Source of the DNA: Vibrio sp. Of7-15
GTDB taxonomy: Bacteria > Pseudomonadota > Gammaproteobacteria > Enterobacterales > Vibrionaceae
Length of the DNA stretch: 64,000 nt
Reading direction: 5' to 3'
Assembly: GCF_022347565.1 (NCBI RefSeq)
Contig: NZ_JAKRGH010000017.1
Coordinates: forward strand, 1-64,000
The notes under the pieces are model-generated. The model did not search any database, was not told where the DNA came from, and was given only the letters and a program-made list of their open reading frames with translations. Positions 18,712 to 27,811 of the stretch are shown here, one piece after another. The translations under genes and the position numbers were made by a program. Numbering within the stretch: the first letter of the stretch is position 1; the number at the start of each line of letters is the position of its first letter.

Positions 18712-19047
18712 AAAATCATCCTAGATTATTGATTGCTTACGAGCACTATCATCGTACATAAGATTTGTTAGTAATTAACGTATTCTAAATGGGATCGCCT
18801 ATAGTTCACAGGTCTAATTACGTTAATTATATTCCTAAAGTCATTCAGTATATTGGCTTAGAAAATAAATGCCTAAATGGATAACAAGAAGTGTTAGGTG
18901 GTACCAAAGTATGATTAGATAGTGATATTTATCTCATTGCCTTTTTATCTGTTAAACCTATGGCAATATTGTTGCTTTCAATGCTGAAATATTAACCAGT
19001 TTAACTTCCTTCCTATTTTTCGAAATATTATAAAAGGCATAGATACC
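18712..19047. other. 336-bp divergent intergenic region (galU / anchor-A protein)
   Basis: An AT-rich gap between the divergent galU and 19048 genes. Apart from the galU ribosome-binding site at its left edge I see no coding sequence, RNA gene or strong inverted repeat. It must hold promoters for both directions, but I cannot assign -35/-10 pairs with confidence. Confidence 0.6.
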
Positions 19048-21213
19048 ATGATATCTACGATTGTAAAAAAGACTCCGTTAGCGATTGCGATGGCACTTGT
19101 TTGTCAAAATGTTAGTGCTGCAGAACTTGGTCCCGCACAGGATTATAGTGCTTTTGTATTTGGCAATTTCACTTCGTATAGTGGTGCCTCTGATGGCGCT
19201 ATTTTTGCGAAAAATAATGTCAATTTAGAAGGGTACAGTATCCGTTACGGTGAAGAATCGAAGCCTGAAGAATTGTCATTAGTTGCTGGTGGCAGAATTA
19301 ATTATGGCAGTGGTCGTGTGTATTCAGGAAGTATTTTGTCAGCTAAAAAGGTGGAAGTCTCTCAAGAGGTTAAATTAGGCTTAGAGTCTGGTGCAACTAT
19401 TTCTGAGCACACATCTTTACCTTTTGATACGGAAAATGCCGAAGAGGAATTAAAGGATCTGTCTGAAGAACTCAAGAATTTGTCTACGACGGGTACCGTA
19501 ACTAATTCATGGGGGGGATTATATCTTGCTGGTGACAATGAAAGCGAGTTGCAAGTCTTTAATGTTGACGGGATAGAAATGGCTGCCGCTCATACATTTT
19601 CAGTTTCTAATGTCCCAGATGGCGCCACCATCGTTTTTAATATTTCAGGTGAAAAAGGCAAAAGTAAAAAAGCTTTAAATAATAAATCATTTGCTTCATT
19701 AGCCCCTCATAGAACCAAAACCATTTTTAACTTTTACGAAGCAAAGAAACTTGATGTTCGTGGTGCCAGTGTAGAAGGTGTTGTTTTAGCACCGTACGCA
19801 AAAATCAGAGCATTTAGCGGTACGTTTACCATGCCTGTCATAGCGAGAAGCTGGGAAGGTTCAATGCATCTAGGGTATGGCGAATTTGACGGTGATTTAC
19901 CGGATGATCAGTTAGTGATTAGCCCTCAGTTAAAATGCATGTGGAGTGGATCGAAGAACATGCCGGAGTACGATCAGGTTATGGCGGCTCCTATCGTAGT
20001 TCAGCTTAATGATGATAATAAAGATGGTGTTATCAATGAAAAGGATACACCAGATATTGTTTTCCCCACCTTTAAAGGCGTAAGAGTCGAAGCTCAAGGT
20101 ATTTTACGTGCTATAGATGGAAAAAACTGTGAGGAAGTTTGGCAAGCATCTGAATCTGGTCCATGGGTGGATCCTCTTTTCACTCCAGCTGCGGCAGACA
20201 TAGATGGAGATGGTATTGTTGAAATCATTACAGGCAGCGGCGGCGGTGGTTCAAATAATAAACTGACTGCATTTGATCATAACGGAAATATTCAGTGGCA
20301 AACACCAACATGGAATGCTAAAGGGTTTCCAGCTATCGCAGATTTAGATAGAGACGGTAACCCAGAAATCATTTACCAAAGTTATGTATTAAGTCATGAC
20401 GGTGAAGTTTTGTTTAGAACCATGTTTGAAAATAGAGAGGCTATCGTATTTGAACAGTACAACGATGGGGTGAATGTCGTTTTAGGCCAAGGCTATATAT
20501 ATAACCAAGATGGCAGCAGAGTTAGCCTAGAAGTGACTGGTTCTAAACAATCCATTGGTAACTTTAATCAAGACCCTTTACCTGAAATTGTTACTGTTCA
20601 AGGACAAGGGCTGTACTTGCTGAATAATGAAGGGGAAAAAATCTGGGGACCTGTAACAATTCCAGGGCAAGGCTGGGGGACAACAACCATTGCTCAGTTG
20701 AATAAGTCGGATTTACCCGAAATTATTGTCGCGTCGAGTAGCAACCTAACTGCCTTCGATGCTAATGGGCAAATACTATGGACAAAAGCAACTAATGACT
20801 TGGGGTCGAAATCGACTGGTGCAACGACATTTGACTTTAACGGTGATGGGCAAGAAGAAATCTTGTATGCCGATGAAAATACTTTTTATATTTTAGAAGG
20901 TAGTACTGGAGAAACACTGTGGTCGCAAGATAATCAATCAGGCACCGCTTATGAATATCCTGTGGTGGCTGATACAGACAATGATGGCAGTGCCGATATA
21001 ATTGTCATTTCTAATAACTACACTGAAGATGACTCAGAAGACGTGACTGGGGTTAAAATTTTTGAAGATAAAGAGTGGCCTAAAGCAAGGACGATTTGGA
21101 ATCAGTACTCTTTCCATCAAACAAACATTATGGATGATGGAACGGTGCCTACCAATGAAAAACAGAGTTGGCTTGAAGGAAACTCTTATCGCTCTTCGAC
21201 GATAAAAAGGTAG
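19048..21213 (+). CDS. secreted choice-of-anchor A domain protein with FG-GAP beta-propeller
   Basis: A 721-aa exported protein. The signal peptide is residues 1-24 (cleavage near NVSA-AEL). Residues about 30-285 form a choice-of-anchor A domain, seen from QDYSAFVFGNF and the late KTIFNFYEAKKL...GVVLAPYAKI pattern. Residues about 300-690 hold FG-GAP/VCBS propeller repeats with calcium loops: NDDNKDGVINEKD, AADIDGDGIVE, ADLDRDGNPE, DFNGDGQEE and ADTDNDGSAD. The C-terminus has WNQYSFHQTNIMDDGTVP, a motif that usually precedes further domains, but here the protein stops soon after with no sorting signal. It may be a calcium-dependent adhesin or matrix protein serving the adjacent EPS. It is monocistronic, and its ribosome-binding site is weak. 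Confidence 0.78.
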   Translation: MISTIVKKTPLAIAMALVCQNVSAAELGPAQDYSAFVFGNFTSYSGASDGAIFAKNNVNLEGYSIRYGEESKPEELSLVAGGRINYGSGRVYSGSILSAKKVEVSQEVKLGLESGATISEHTSLPFDTENAEEELKDLSEELKNLSTTGTVTNSWGGLYLAGDNESELQVFNVDGIEMAAAHTFSVSNVPDGATIVFNISGEKGKSKKALNNKSFASLAPHRTKTIFNFYEAKKLDVRGASVEGVVLAPYAKIRAFSGTFTMPVIARSWEGSMHLGYGEFDGDLPDDQLVISPQLKCMWSGSKNMPEYDQVMAAPIVVQLNDDNKDGVINEKDTPDIVFPTFKGVRVEAQGILRAIDGKNCEEVWQASESGPWVDPLFTPAAADIDGDGIVEIITGSGGGGSNNKLTAFDHNGNIQWQTPTWNAKGFPAIADLDRDGNPEIIYQSYVLSHDGEVLFRTMFENREAIVFEQYNDGVNVVLGQGYIYNQDGSRVSLEVTGSKQSIGNFNQDPLPEIVTVQGQGLYLLNNEGEKIWGPVTIPGQGWGTTTIAQLNKSDLPEIIVASSSNLTAFDANGQILWTKATNDLGSKSTGATTFDFNGDGQEEILYADENTFYILEGSTGETLWSQDNQSGTAYEYPVVADTDNDGSADIIVISNNYTEDDSEDVTGVKIFEDKEWPKARTIWNQYSFHQTNIMDDGTVPTNEKQSWLEGNSYRSSTIKR

Positions 21214-21220
21214 TGATAAA

Positions 21221-21257
21221 GGGTTACGTTATAGAGGTACAAAGTATAGCGTAACCC
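21221..21257. terminator. 13-bp inverted repeat, probable terminator of the EPS operon
   Basis: GGGTTACGTTATA (21221-21233) pairs with TATAGCGTAACCC (21245-21257) over all 13 positions in RNA, counting one G-U. The loop is 11 nt. Read on the minus strand it is followed by TTTATCA, and it lies 110 nt beyond the last EPS gene. It also lies just after the plus-strand gene ending at 21213. The short T run makes termination strength uncertain. Confidence 0.6.
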
Positions 21258-21366
21258 GATAAGCATAATAGATAAACTTATATTGAACCAGTGATGCACA
21301 TCATAGCAAGGCTTACCCTAATTAAAGGAGGAGATGAGCTATTGCAGTAAGTTAATGAAGCTCTAA

Positions 21367-22569
21367 TTAATATGTACGACGTAAAACAACCAATATTTTT
21401 TTTAAAACTGACTTAACAAGCCTGTTAGTTTTTATAAATATAAATGGAATATGGTCAAGGAGATTAAATTTGTTTTTATTAATTTTATATGAGCTATGTT
21501 GAATATAATCTTTATTATTAATTAAATTATCGTACTCTTTGCTCATTTTACATATATTAAATTTATCGCTATGTTGCCAAGCATTAAATGATATATCCTT
21601 CATTAGATTTCTATTTTTGTATAAACTAATGATTTTAGATGAAAAATCTTTTGGATCTCCAATGGTACATAAGTATCCATTTTCATTATTTTTTATGACG
21701 TTATCTGTAACCCCTTTGATGCTTGACACTATTGGCACTAATCCTCTAGCCATTCCTTCTATGTATGTTAATCCCTGCCCCTCGTTGTATGATGGGAGTA
21801 TTATTATGTCTTGTTGTTCAAGTAAATTATGAGCTTCTTTCTGTTCAATGTGACCAGTATAATCTACATATTTATCAAGGCCTTTTTCAAGCATGACCTT
21901 TTTTAGTTTTTCTAATGCTATACCATCCCCTATAATTTTCAAATGTAAATCAACGCCACCGGATATACATTGATTGATTATATCAGGAATTAAAAAAATG
22001 CCCTTTTCTTCAGTTACTCTTCCAAAATATACAATGTTGACCTTTTTTGATAAAAAGTTGTAATTTTCTTTTTTCCAATAATCTGGGACATAAACACCGT
22101 TTGGAATAACGATAGTTTTATTTTTAATAGAGTCATTGTCGAGTATTGCATTTGTTTTTACGCCATCACTAACGCATACGACTTTTTCAATTTTATTTAT
22201 GTTATATAGTCCCGCATTAATCACACAGTTTAATTCACTATGAAGAATGGAAAAAACCCTTAAATTTTTAGATATGAAATCTAAGCAGCGATGAAAAAAA
22301 GGAGCATAGTTTGTAAAGGCTACATCATAATCATGGGAATTAAAGTGAGATGCTAATCTTTTTATATGAGATTTTCTACTTTCAAAAAATCCTATATCTA
22401 TGGTTTTAACATTATACCCTTTATTCTTGAAATAATCAGAATGTGTTCCTTTATTATTTGTTTCTATAATGGTTATACTATGATTAGTTTTGAAGTGATC
22501 GTATAAGTTCTTTATTACTGTTTCAACTCCACCGGAGTTTAAAGAGTAAGTGATAATAGCAATGTTCAT
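21367..22569 (-). CDS. glycosyltransferase family 4 (last gene of EPS operon)
   Basis: A 400-aa GT-B glycosyltransferase. The N-terminal acceptor domain opens with the glycine loop NSGGVETVIKNLYDHF. The C-terminal donor domain has the family-4 YFGRVTEEKG and the nucleotide-sugar-binding LPSYNEGQGLTYIEGMARG, which is the E-x7-E retaining-GT4 signature. A basic C-terminal tail probably lies on the membrane. The start overlaps the wzx stop by 4 nt (ATGA). The linkage and sugar cannot be told. Codon use is strongly AT-biased, like the rest of the distal operon. Confidence 0.85.
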   Translation of the reverse strand: MNIAIITYSLNSGGVETVIKNLYDHFKTNHSITIIETNNKGTHSDYFKNKGYNVKTIDIGFFESRKSHIKRLASHFNSHDYDVAFTNYAPFFHRCLDFISKNLRVFSILHSELNCVINAGLYNINKIEKVVCVSDGVKTNAILDNDSIKNKTIVIPNGVYVPDYWKKENYNFLSKKVNIVYFGRVTEEKGIFLIPDIINQCISGGVDLHLKIIGDGIALEKLKKVMLEKGLDKYVDYTGHIEQKEAHNLLEQQDIIILPSYNEGQGLTYIEGMARGLVPIVSSIKGVTDNVIKNNENGYLCTIGDPKDFSSKIISLYKNRNLMKDISFNAWQHSDKFNICKMSKEYDNLINNKDYIQHSSYKINKNKFNLLDHIPFIFIKTNRLVKSVLKKILVVLRRTY

Positions 22570-24065
22570 AATTCACTCGGAATGATTTTTTCTTTACTTG
22601 AGTTGTAAAAAGAGATTTTTTTAATATAAATAAAATAAAATAAAGAGGCAGTGATAGTGCTAATAACTAAAGATGCTACCAATATTAATGCTTCATTATT
22701 TAGAATTAAACCCTGAACTAAATTCGAAGCTGATATACTAATAAGTAAACAGGATGATATAAAAGCAAAACATAATAAAAATGGAGTCATTGATCTTTTT
22801 GATATTATTGAAAAATATGAAACTGTAAATATTATATTTTTTACAAACAAAAAGAAAATCAATGAAAATAAAAACGCCCAAACTCCAAAATCATAAAATA
22901 ATGAAAGGATGATAACAGTAATTAAGTGAAGAGTACCAATAACTACTGTAGATAATGCAGGTTGCTTTACTTTTAAATATGCACTGAAAATATAAGGAAA
23001 CGAAGAGGTAGATAATAATATTGGAAGTAATATTAGTCCGTAAAATAAAAGTTCGTTAATGACTTTGTTTTCATAGTTTAACCAGATAGATAATATATAT
23101 TCGGTATTAGAGACAACAGCACTTACAGGGATTGTTAAAATTAGTCCAATAAAAACAATTGAATTTGATGCAAGATATTGTATTTTTTCTGGATTTTTAT
23201 TTGCATAAGAAGCTAAAATTTTAGGAGCATACACCCCACCAACGGTCTTAGCTATAGTAATAAACGCAACGATTACTTGAATTAAAATTGAATATTCACC
23301 AGCCTCTTTTAGGCTTAGGAAATGTTTAATTAATATTAGGTCAATAGTTAGTAAGAAAAATATTCCTAAACTTTCTACAGATACCCATTTACTCATATGA
23401 TAGATATCTAATATATTTCTTTTAGATACGTATGATATTTTTAATTTTAATCCATTTGAAAAAGCATTGAATGAGTTAATACTATATATTAATGATACGA
23501 TAGAGCCAATAATAAAAGAAATACCAATGTAGAAAACATCTGCGTTTATTTGGAATAAGATTAAAATAAATAAAGTTTGGAATAATAGTGTTATAAACTT
23601 ATTTATATTATATATTTGTTGTTTGTTAATAGCATAGGCAGGAAGGGTGAATGATACTGATAGGCATGTTATAAATGAATATATAACCATGCAGGTGTAT
23701 AAGTGCTTATTGCTAACATCAAATGAGTATAATAATAATACCGATAATGGTATAACGATGATGAAAAAGGAGCTGACTAAAGCTATGGAGGTATTAAAGA
23801 CTTTATTCGCTTCATCAATGTTATTTGAGTTTATATTAATGACAAGAAAACGACTAAAAGAAGCCATTAGTGCTAAAGAAATTAAACCTATATAAAGTGG
23901 AATAGATAAGGCAATCCTTATAGTTCCAAGTCCTTCAATTCCAACATGCTCTAGAAAAAAAGGAGTAAGCAAAAAATTAACTAGTGTACTAGCCCCAAGA
24001 ACAAATACAGCAGATAGGAGGTTAACTTTCCCTTGACCGATTTTAGATATTAAAAATGAAAACAT
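22566..24065 (-). CDS. Wzx-type lipid-linked oligosaccharide flippase
   Basis: A 499-aa inner-membrane protein with about 14 hydrophobic segments and few charged loops. The N-terminal GKVNLLSAVFVLGASTLVNF and the segment FFLEHVGIEGLGTIR are typical of the polysaccharide-transport (PST/MOP) family. It would flip undecaprenyl-diphosphate repeat units to the periplasm for the Wzy polymerase encoded upstream in the operon. It starts 2 nt after the stop of the preceding glycosyltransferase and overlaps the next one. It is very AT-rich. Confidence 0.87.
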   Translation of the reverse strand: MFSFLISKIGQGKVNLLSAVFVLGASTLVNFLLTPFFLEHVGIEGLGTIRIALSIPLYIGLISLALMASFSRFLVININSNNIDEANKVFNTSIALVSSFFIIVIPLSVLLLYSFDVSNKHLYTCMVIYSFITCLSVSFTLPAYAINKQQIYNINKFITLLFQTLFILILFQINADVFYIGISFIIGSIVSLIYSINSFNAFSNGLKLKISYVSKRNILDIYHMSKWVSVESLGIFFLLTIDLILIKHFLSLKEAGEYSILIQVIVAFITIAKTVGGVYAPKILASYANKNPEKIQYLASNSIVFIGLILTIPVSAVVSNTEYILSIWLNYENKVINELLFYGLILLPILLSTSSFPYIFSAYLKVKQPALSTVVIGTLHLITVIILSLFYDFGVWAFLFSLIFFLFVKNIIFTVSYFSIISKRSMTPFLLCFAFISSCLLISISASNLVQGLILNNEALILVASLVISTITASLFYFIYIKKISFYNSSKEKIIPSEL

Positions 24066-24067
24066 GC

Positions 24068-25225
24068 TTAAATCACTTCGCTATACATTTTAGTAATATC
24101 TTCTCGAATAAAATCATCTTCTATTTTTTTGATATTATAGCTACTTATTTTTGTATTATATTTTAGGTTATTAATTGTTGATACTAAATCATCTACATTG
24201 TCCGGCTCTACTTTTAGTACTGAATCAAAATTATCAAGTAATTTACTGGCATCTCCTTTAACGCCAAAAACTATTTCTCTTCCAGTCGATGCATATTCAA
24301 ATATTTTAGTTGGCTCTGCTGTTTTTAAAGATGGAATATCTCTTAACTGTGCGTAAAGAAAGTTGGAACGTTTGTATACTTTTTTTATTTCATCAAAATT
24401 AACAGAGCCATGGAATATAACATTGCTAATCTCTTTGTTTCTTGCGTATTGCTCTAAAGTTATTTTTTCTGGGCCATCACCCAAGATATTAAAAATAACA
24501 TTCTTATTGTCTATTTTTTTTGCTGCGTCTAATAGAGTCGATAGGTTCTGAGGGTAGCCAATTGAGCCTGCATAGGTAATTTCAATCTTACCATTGTTCT
24601 CTACTTCACCTAGGGATTTTAGTTCATTAAACGATTTGTAGTCCAACCCATTAGGAATACATGTTGTCTCAATAGAGCTTATTGATTCTATTTCTGACTT
24701 TTGTGATTCAGTGACAGTTATTACTTTATCAAACCGGTTAATTGAAAACTGACAGATGAATTTTAGTGTTTTATATAATATTTTGTTTAAAAAACCGCTT
24801 TTAAATTCTAAGTATTTCCATATTAGGTCTCGTACTTCAAGAATATTTTTACTCTTGGAAAAAAAACAGTACAGGCCAGAAACAGGGAGTAACATCAAGA
24901 ATGGTATGCTTGTAATATTAATCTCTGACTTCACTTCTTTGGACTTATTCATTAGTAATAAAGCATGCTTAGTTTCATTGATTATTCTTGAAATAAAGTT
25001 GCTTTTAGAAAAAAACTCAATTTCTATAGGGTGTAAGTGTATATTTTTATTTTCAGTCACTTCATGTGGAATGAGATTGATATTAAATTTGTGGCCAGGT
25101 TTTAATAGGTATATGACATTAACCTTATTGTTTTTTGATAGCTCTTTCGCAACAATAGCCAGTCTATTAGCTCCAGCTGTTCTCTCTGGTAAGAAGCTAC
25201 CGCAAATAATGTTTATACTTTTCAT
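24068..25225 (-). CDS. glycosyltransferase family 4
   Basis: A 385-aa GT-B enzyme. The N-terminus MKSINIICGSFLPERTAGANR carries the acceptor-side loop. The C-terminal donor domain has ITYAGSIGYPQNLSTLLDAA and AEPTKIFEYASTGREIVFGV. It lacks the exact E-x7-E spacing but keeps the family-4 fold pattern. I place the start at ATG 25225, 2 nt after the heparinase stop, with GGGA about 10 nt upstream; a GTG at 25237 would overlap that gene. A membrane-associating hydrophobic stretch lies near 110-135. The sugar specificity is unknown. Confidence 0.83.
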   Translation of the reverse strand: MKSINIICGSFLPERTAGANRLAIVAKELSKNNKVNVIYLLKPGHKFNINLIPHEVTENKNIHLHPIEIEFFSKSNFISRIINETKHALLLMNKSKEVKSEINITSIPFLMLLPVSGLYCFFSKSKNILEVRDLIWKYLEFKSGFLNKILYKTLKFICQFSINRFDKVITVTESQKSEIESISSIETTCIPNGLDYKSFNELKSLGEVENNGKIEITYAGSIGYPQNLSTLLDAAKKIDNKNVIFNILGDGPEKITLEQYARNKEISNVIFHGSVNFDEIKKVYKRSNFLYAQLRDIPSLKTAEPTKIFEYASTGREIVFGVKGDASKLLDNFDSVLKVEPDNVDDLVSTINNLKYNTKISSYNIKKIEDDFIREDITKMYSEVI

Positions 25226-25227
25226 TT

Positions 25228-26871
25228 TTATTCCCACTCTACAGAAAAATCAAATTTTTCAAAGTCTTTGACTTTATATTTAAAGGTGATTACTTTATTT
25301 TCTTCTGTTTCACCAAAACCAGGATGATATGTTGATCTTGATATTTCTATATCTAGTCGAGGATCAAATATTAAGGTGCATATTTTACTGTTATTATATT
25401 CTAACGCTACTTTATTTGAATCTGTTTGATTAGGAATTATATCTGGATGTAAATGGAAATATGTACTGGTACTATATGTAGATTTTCCGGAAAAATTATC
25501 GCATATTTTTAGACTTTTATCATGGAGTGTCCAAGATCTTTTATGGGTCACTTGGTTATTTAGCCGATGATAACCATTATGAGATGCAGAGTATTGTTGT
25601 TCATCTTTATTAAAATTCGCTGAAATTATTTTAGCTCTTCTAGCAACTCTAAATCCTGCCCAAACCTCGCTTGAATTTTGATTATTAATTTCAGCTGTAT
25701 TGTGTGATGCTGTCGACCTTTGACGATGCCGCTCTTCAGAAATACCATATTCTGATGTTCCCGAATTTACAAAAATATCAATATCATTTATTGCCATTTC
25801 AAAGGATAAGGTATCAGCATGGGCATGGCCTGGAATATAGTCTGGTCCAACATTAGCACCATCACAAATCACATACGCATGATCATTTTCCAATCGACAA
25901 TAGCCACTATTACTTAGGTAAACCGGATTTTTATCCAACGACTTAATGTATGACTCGCTAAGATTAAGTCTATCTGCGTATTGCTTTAATTCATTGAGCG
26001 TAGGAGCAACACCACTACTTGAATCATTAAAATGTGCATACTTTCCACTAGTATGAGTCATGGTTTCTAACCATAAAAACATTCTTTTTATAGTATGGTA
26101 AAGAGAGTCTAATAGTTTATTTGCTTGAGCTCTTTTTGGGGAAACATTGATAATGTTATATATATCAAGTAAATCTTCTAGCATAATGGCATGATACATA
26201 GGGCTTAACTCAAAGCTTCCACCGTCATCAAGTAATTGCTCTTTAATTTCTTTATTAAATATCTTTGTACCTTGTTCTATATATCTATCAGACTGTTCTG
26301 AATTAAGGTAAAATCCTGAAAATAATAAAGCTTTAGCGTTAACGAAAAGGTGGTTTCCTAGTAAATGGTACTCTAAGTTTTTAGTTAGCCAATCGGTTTG
26401 TTTATAAATGTTATTGTCATAATTTGTATTGTATATATTATTTAGTGATAAGAACTTTATCCAGTTTATGATCCTCAATGATACTGGATATGCATGCCAA
26501 GGAATAGTATTATAATCAATATTGTCAGATATCCACTTATTTATTAATAGTTCACCTTCTTTAGGGTTTTCGATATCTGTAATAAAATCAAAATAGTTCA
26601 GGTTATAATTTTCGAGTTTACTGGCATTTTTACTTTCCCATATTCCATCTGGGATCGGTATCGATTTATTTAGTGTAACTATGCTGTTTTTTTGATACGT
26701 TGATTTTTTTTTGCATGGATGGCTGATTTTATTTATTTTTGAAATTCTTTTTACTTCGACACTTTTAGGTATCAATAAAGAGGTTGGTATTATTTTATAA
26801 TAAACTCTATATATTATTTGAATAAATTTAAGATACTTTATAGTATTTATATATAAGATTATTTTTTTCAT
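25228..26871 (-). CDS. heparinase II/III-family protein in the EPS operon
   Basis: A 547-aa protein with an N-terminal alpha/alpha-toroid region (YHLLGNHLFVNAKALLFSG, GGSFELSPMYHAIMLEDLLD) and a C-terminal beta-sandwich. Heparinase II/III family residues include GHAHADTLSFEM near 348-359. The family comprises polysaccharide lyases that cleave uronic-acid glycans. The operon's WecB/WecC pair implies ManNAcA in the polymer, so this may trim, release or turn over the product. No clear signal peptide is seen, but the N-terminus is basic and hydrophobic. The start is placed at ATG 26871, just past the preceding stop; an ATG at 26883 is possible. No strong ribosome-binding site is visible for either. 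Confidence 0.8.
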   Translation of the reverse strand: MKKIILYINTIKYLKFIQIIYRVYYKIIPTSLLIPKSVEVKRISKINKISHPCKKKSTYQKNSIVTLNKSIPIPDGIWESKNASKLENYNLNYFDFITDIENPKEGELLINKWISDNIDYNTIPWHAYPVSLRIINWIKFLSLNNIYNTNYDNNIYKQTDWLTKNLEYHLLGNHLFVNAKALLFSGFYLNSEQSDRYIEQGTKIFNKEIKEQLLDDGGSFELSPMYHAIMLEDLLDIYNIINVSPKRAQANKLLDSLYHTIKRMFLWLETMTHTSGKYAHFNDSSSGVAPTLNELKQYADRLNLSESYIKSLDKNPVYLSNSGYCRLENDHAYVICDGANVGPDYIPGHAHADTLSFEMAINDIDIFVNSGTSEYGISEERHRQRSTASHNTAEINNQNSSEVWAGFRVARRAKIISANFNKDEQQYSASHNGYHRLNNQVTHKRSWTLHDKSLKICDNFSGKSTYSTSTYFHLHPDIIPNQTDSNKVALEYNNSKICTLIFDPRLDIEISRSTYHPGFGETEENKVITFKYKVKDFEKFDFSVEWE

Positions 26872-26872
26872 T

Positions 26873-27811
26873 TTAATTAACATTGTTTTGTATAGTAGAG
26901 AGCATCTTTTCAGATAGATCTTCAACATTGCCTGTTTGATATATATAGCATCCATTTGGCCTTGGCACTGAGTCTGATGCTATTACTAGTGTATGTGCAT
27001 CTAAAGCCTCCATTATGGATACACTGTTCCCATCTGTTTTTGTTGTTCTGAGGAACGCTGTGATATCGCTAAATACTGCCCAAAGAGGAAAATCGCCTTT
27101 AATATAATGCACACGATCATTGATATTTAGATTTTTAGCAATGCCCTCTATTTCATTTTTTATTTTTTCATTAAATATAGAATGACTAATGATTAAATTA
27201 GAGTCATTAATATTAGCAATAGCCTCAATGCTATCTTTTATTCCATATATGTCTTCTGATAATGAAGATATTGACTGTGATGAGCTGTTTATAAAAGTAT
27301 ATCGCTGATTTTTTATCATTGATTTTAAATCTTGAGGGATATTTCTTTTATCTTGATTTAAAATATCTGAACTTACAGGAATATAAGGTGACTCAACAAT
27401 AGTTTCTTTAGGCTCTTTTATATCATACCTAAAATAGTTTTCTTTTAAGTGGCTACTGACAAGCCATAATGTATCGATTTTAGGAATTAACAATTTCAAT
27501 ACATTGATATAGATTTTGTTTTTTTTATTGAAATGTCGACTGTGATTGTGGTCAACCAAAGTAACAAATTTTAATTTATTGGTTAAAAATAGTAAAACAA
27601 GAAACAGTAAAGAAAAATTGTTTATAATTATTTTATCCCATTTTGCAAACGGAGAAAAAACAGCAAACTTTATAATTGATGATTTATCTCTTGGATCAAT
27701 AGATAAAACGTGGTTTTTTTCTTTTATCAGTTTACTCTCTAGTCTTTGTACAAATATGGACAGTCCACCATAGGGCTTGGGTTTTCTTCCAATAATGGCT
27801 ATTTTTTTCAT
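26873..27811 (-). CDS. glycosyltransferase (GT-B, family 4-like)
   Basis: A 312-aa protein starting MKKIAIIGRKPKPYGGLSIFVQ, with the glycine-rich acceptor loop. A late donor-site pattern is TDGNSVSIMEALDAHTLVIASD, with glutamate in SIMEAL. It is short for the family (usually 350-400 aa) but has both halves. A hydrophobic segment near 62-85 suggests membrane contact. Its ATG overlaps the preceding stop as TAATG, giving tight coupling. The codon use is very AT-rich. Confidence 0.75.
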   Translation of the reverse strand: MKKIAIIGRKPKPYGGLSIFVQRLESKLIKEKNHVLSIDPRDKSSIIKFAVFSPFAKWDKIIINNFSLLFLVLLFLTNKLKFVTLVDHNHSRHFNKKNKIYINVLKLLIPKIDTLWLVSSHLKENYFRYDIKEPKETIVESPYIPVSSDILNQDKRNIPQDLKSMIKNQRYTFINSSSQSISSLSEDIYGIKDSIEAIANINDSNLIISHSIFNEKIKNEIEGIAKNLNINDRVHYIKGDFPLWAVFSDITAFLRTTKTDGNSVSIMEALDAHTLVIASDSVPRPNGCYIYQTGNVEDLSEKMLSTIQNNVN

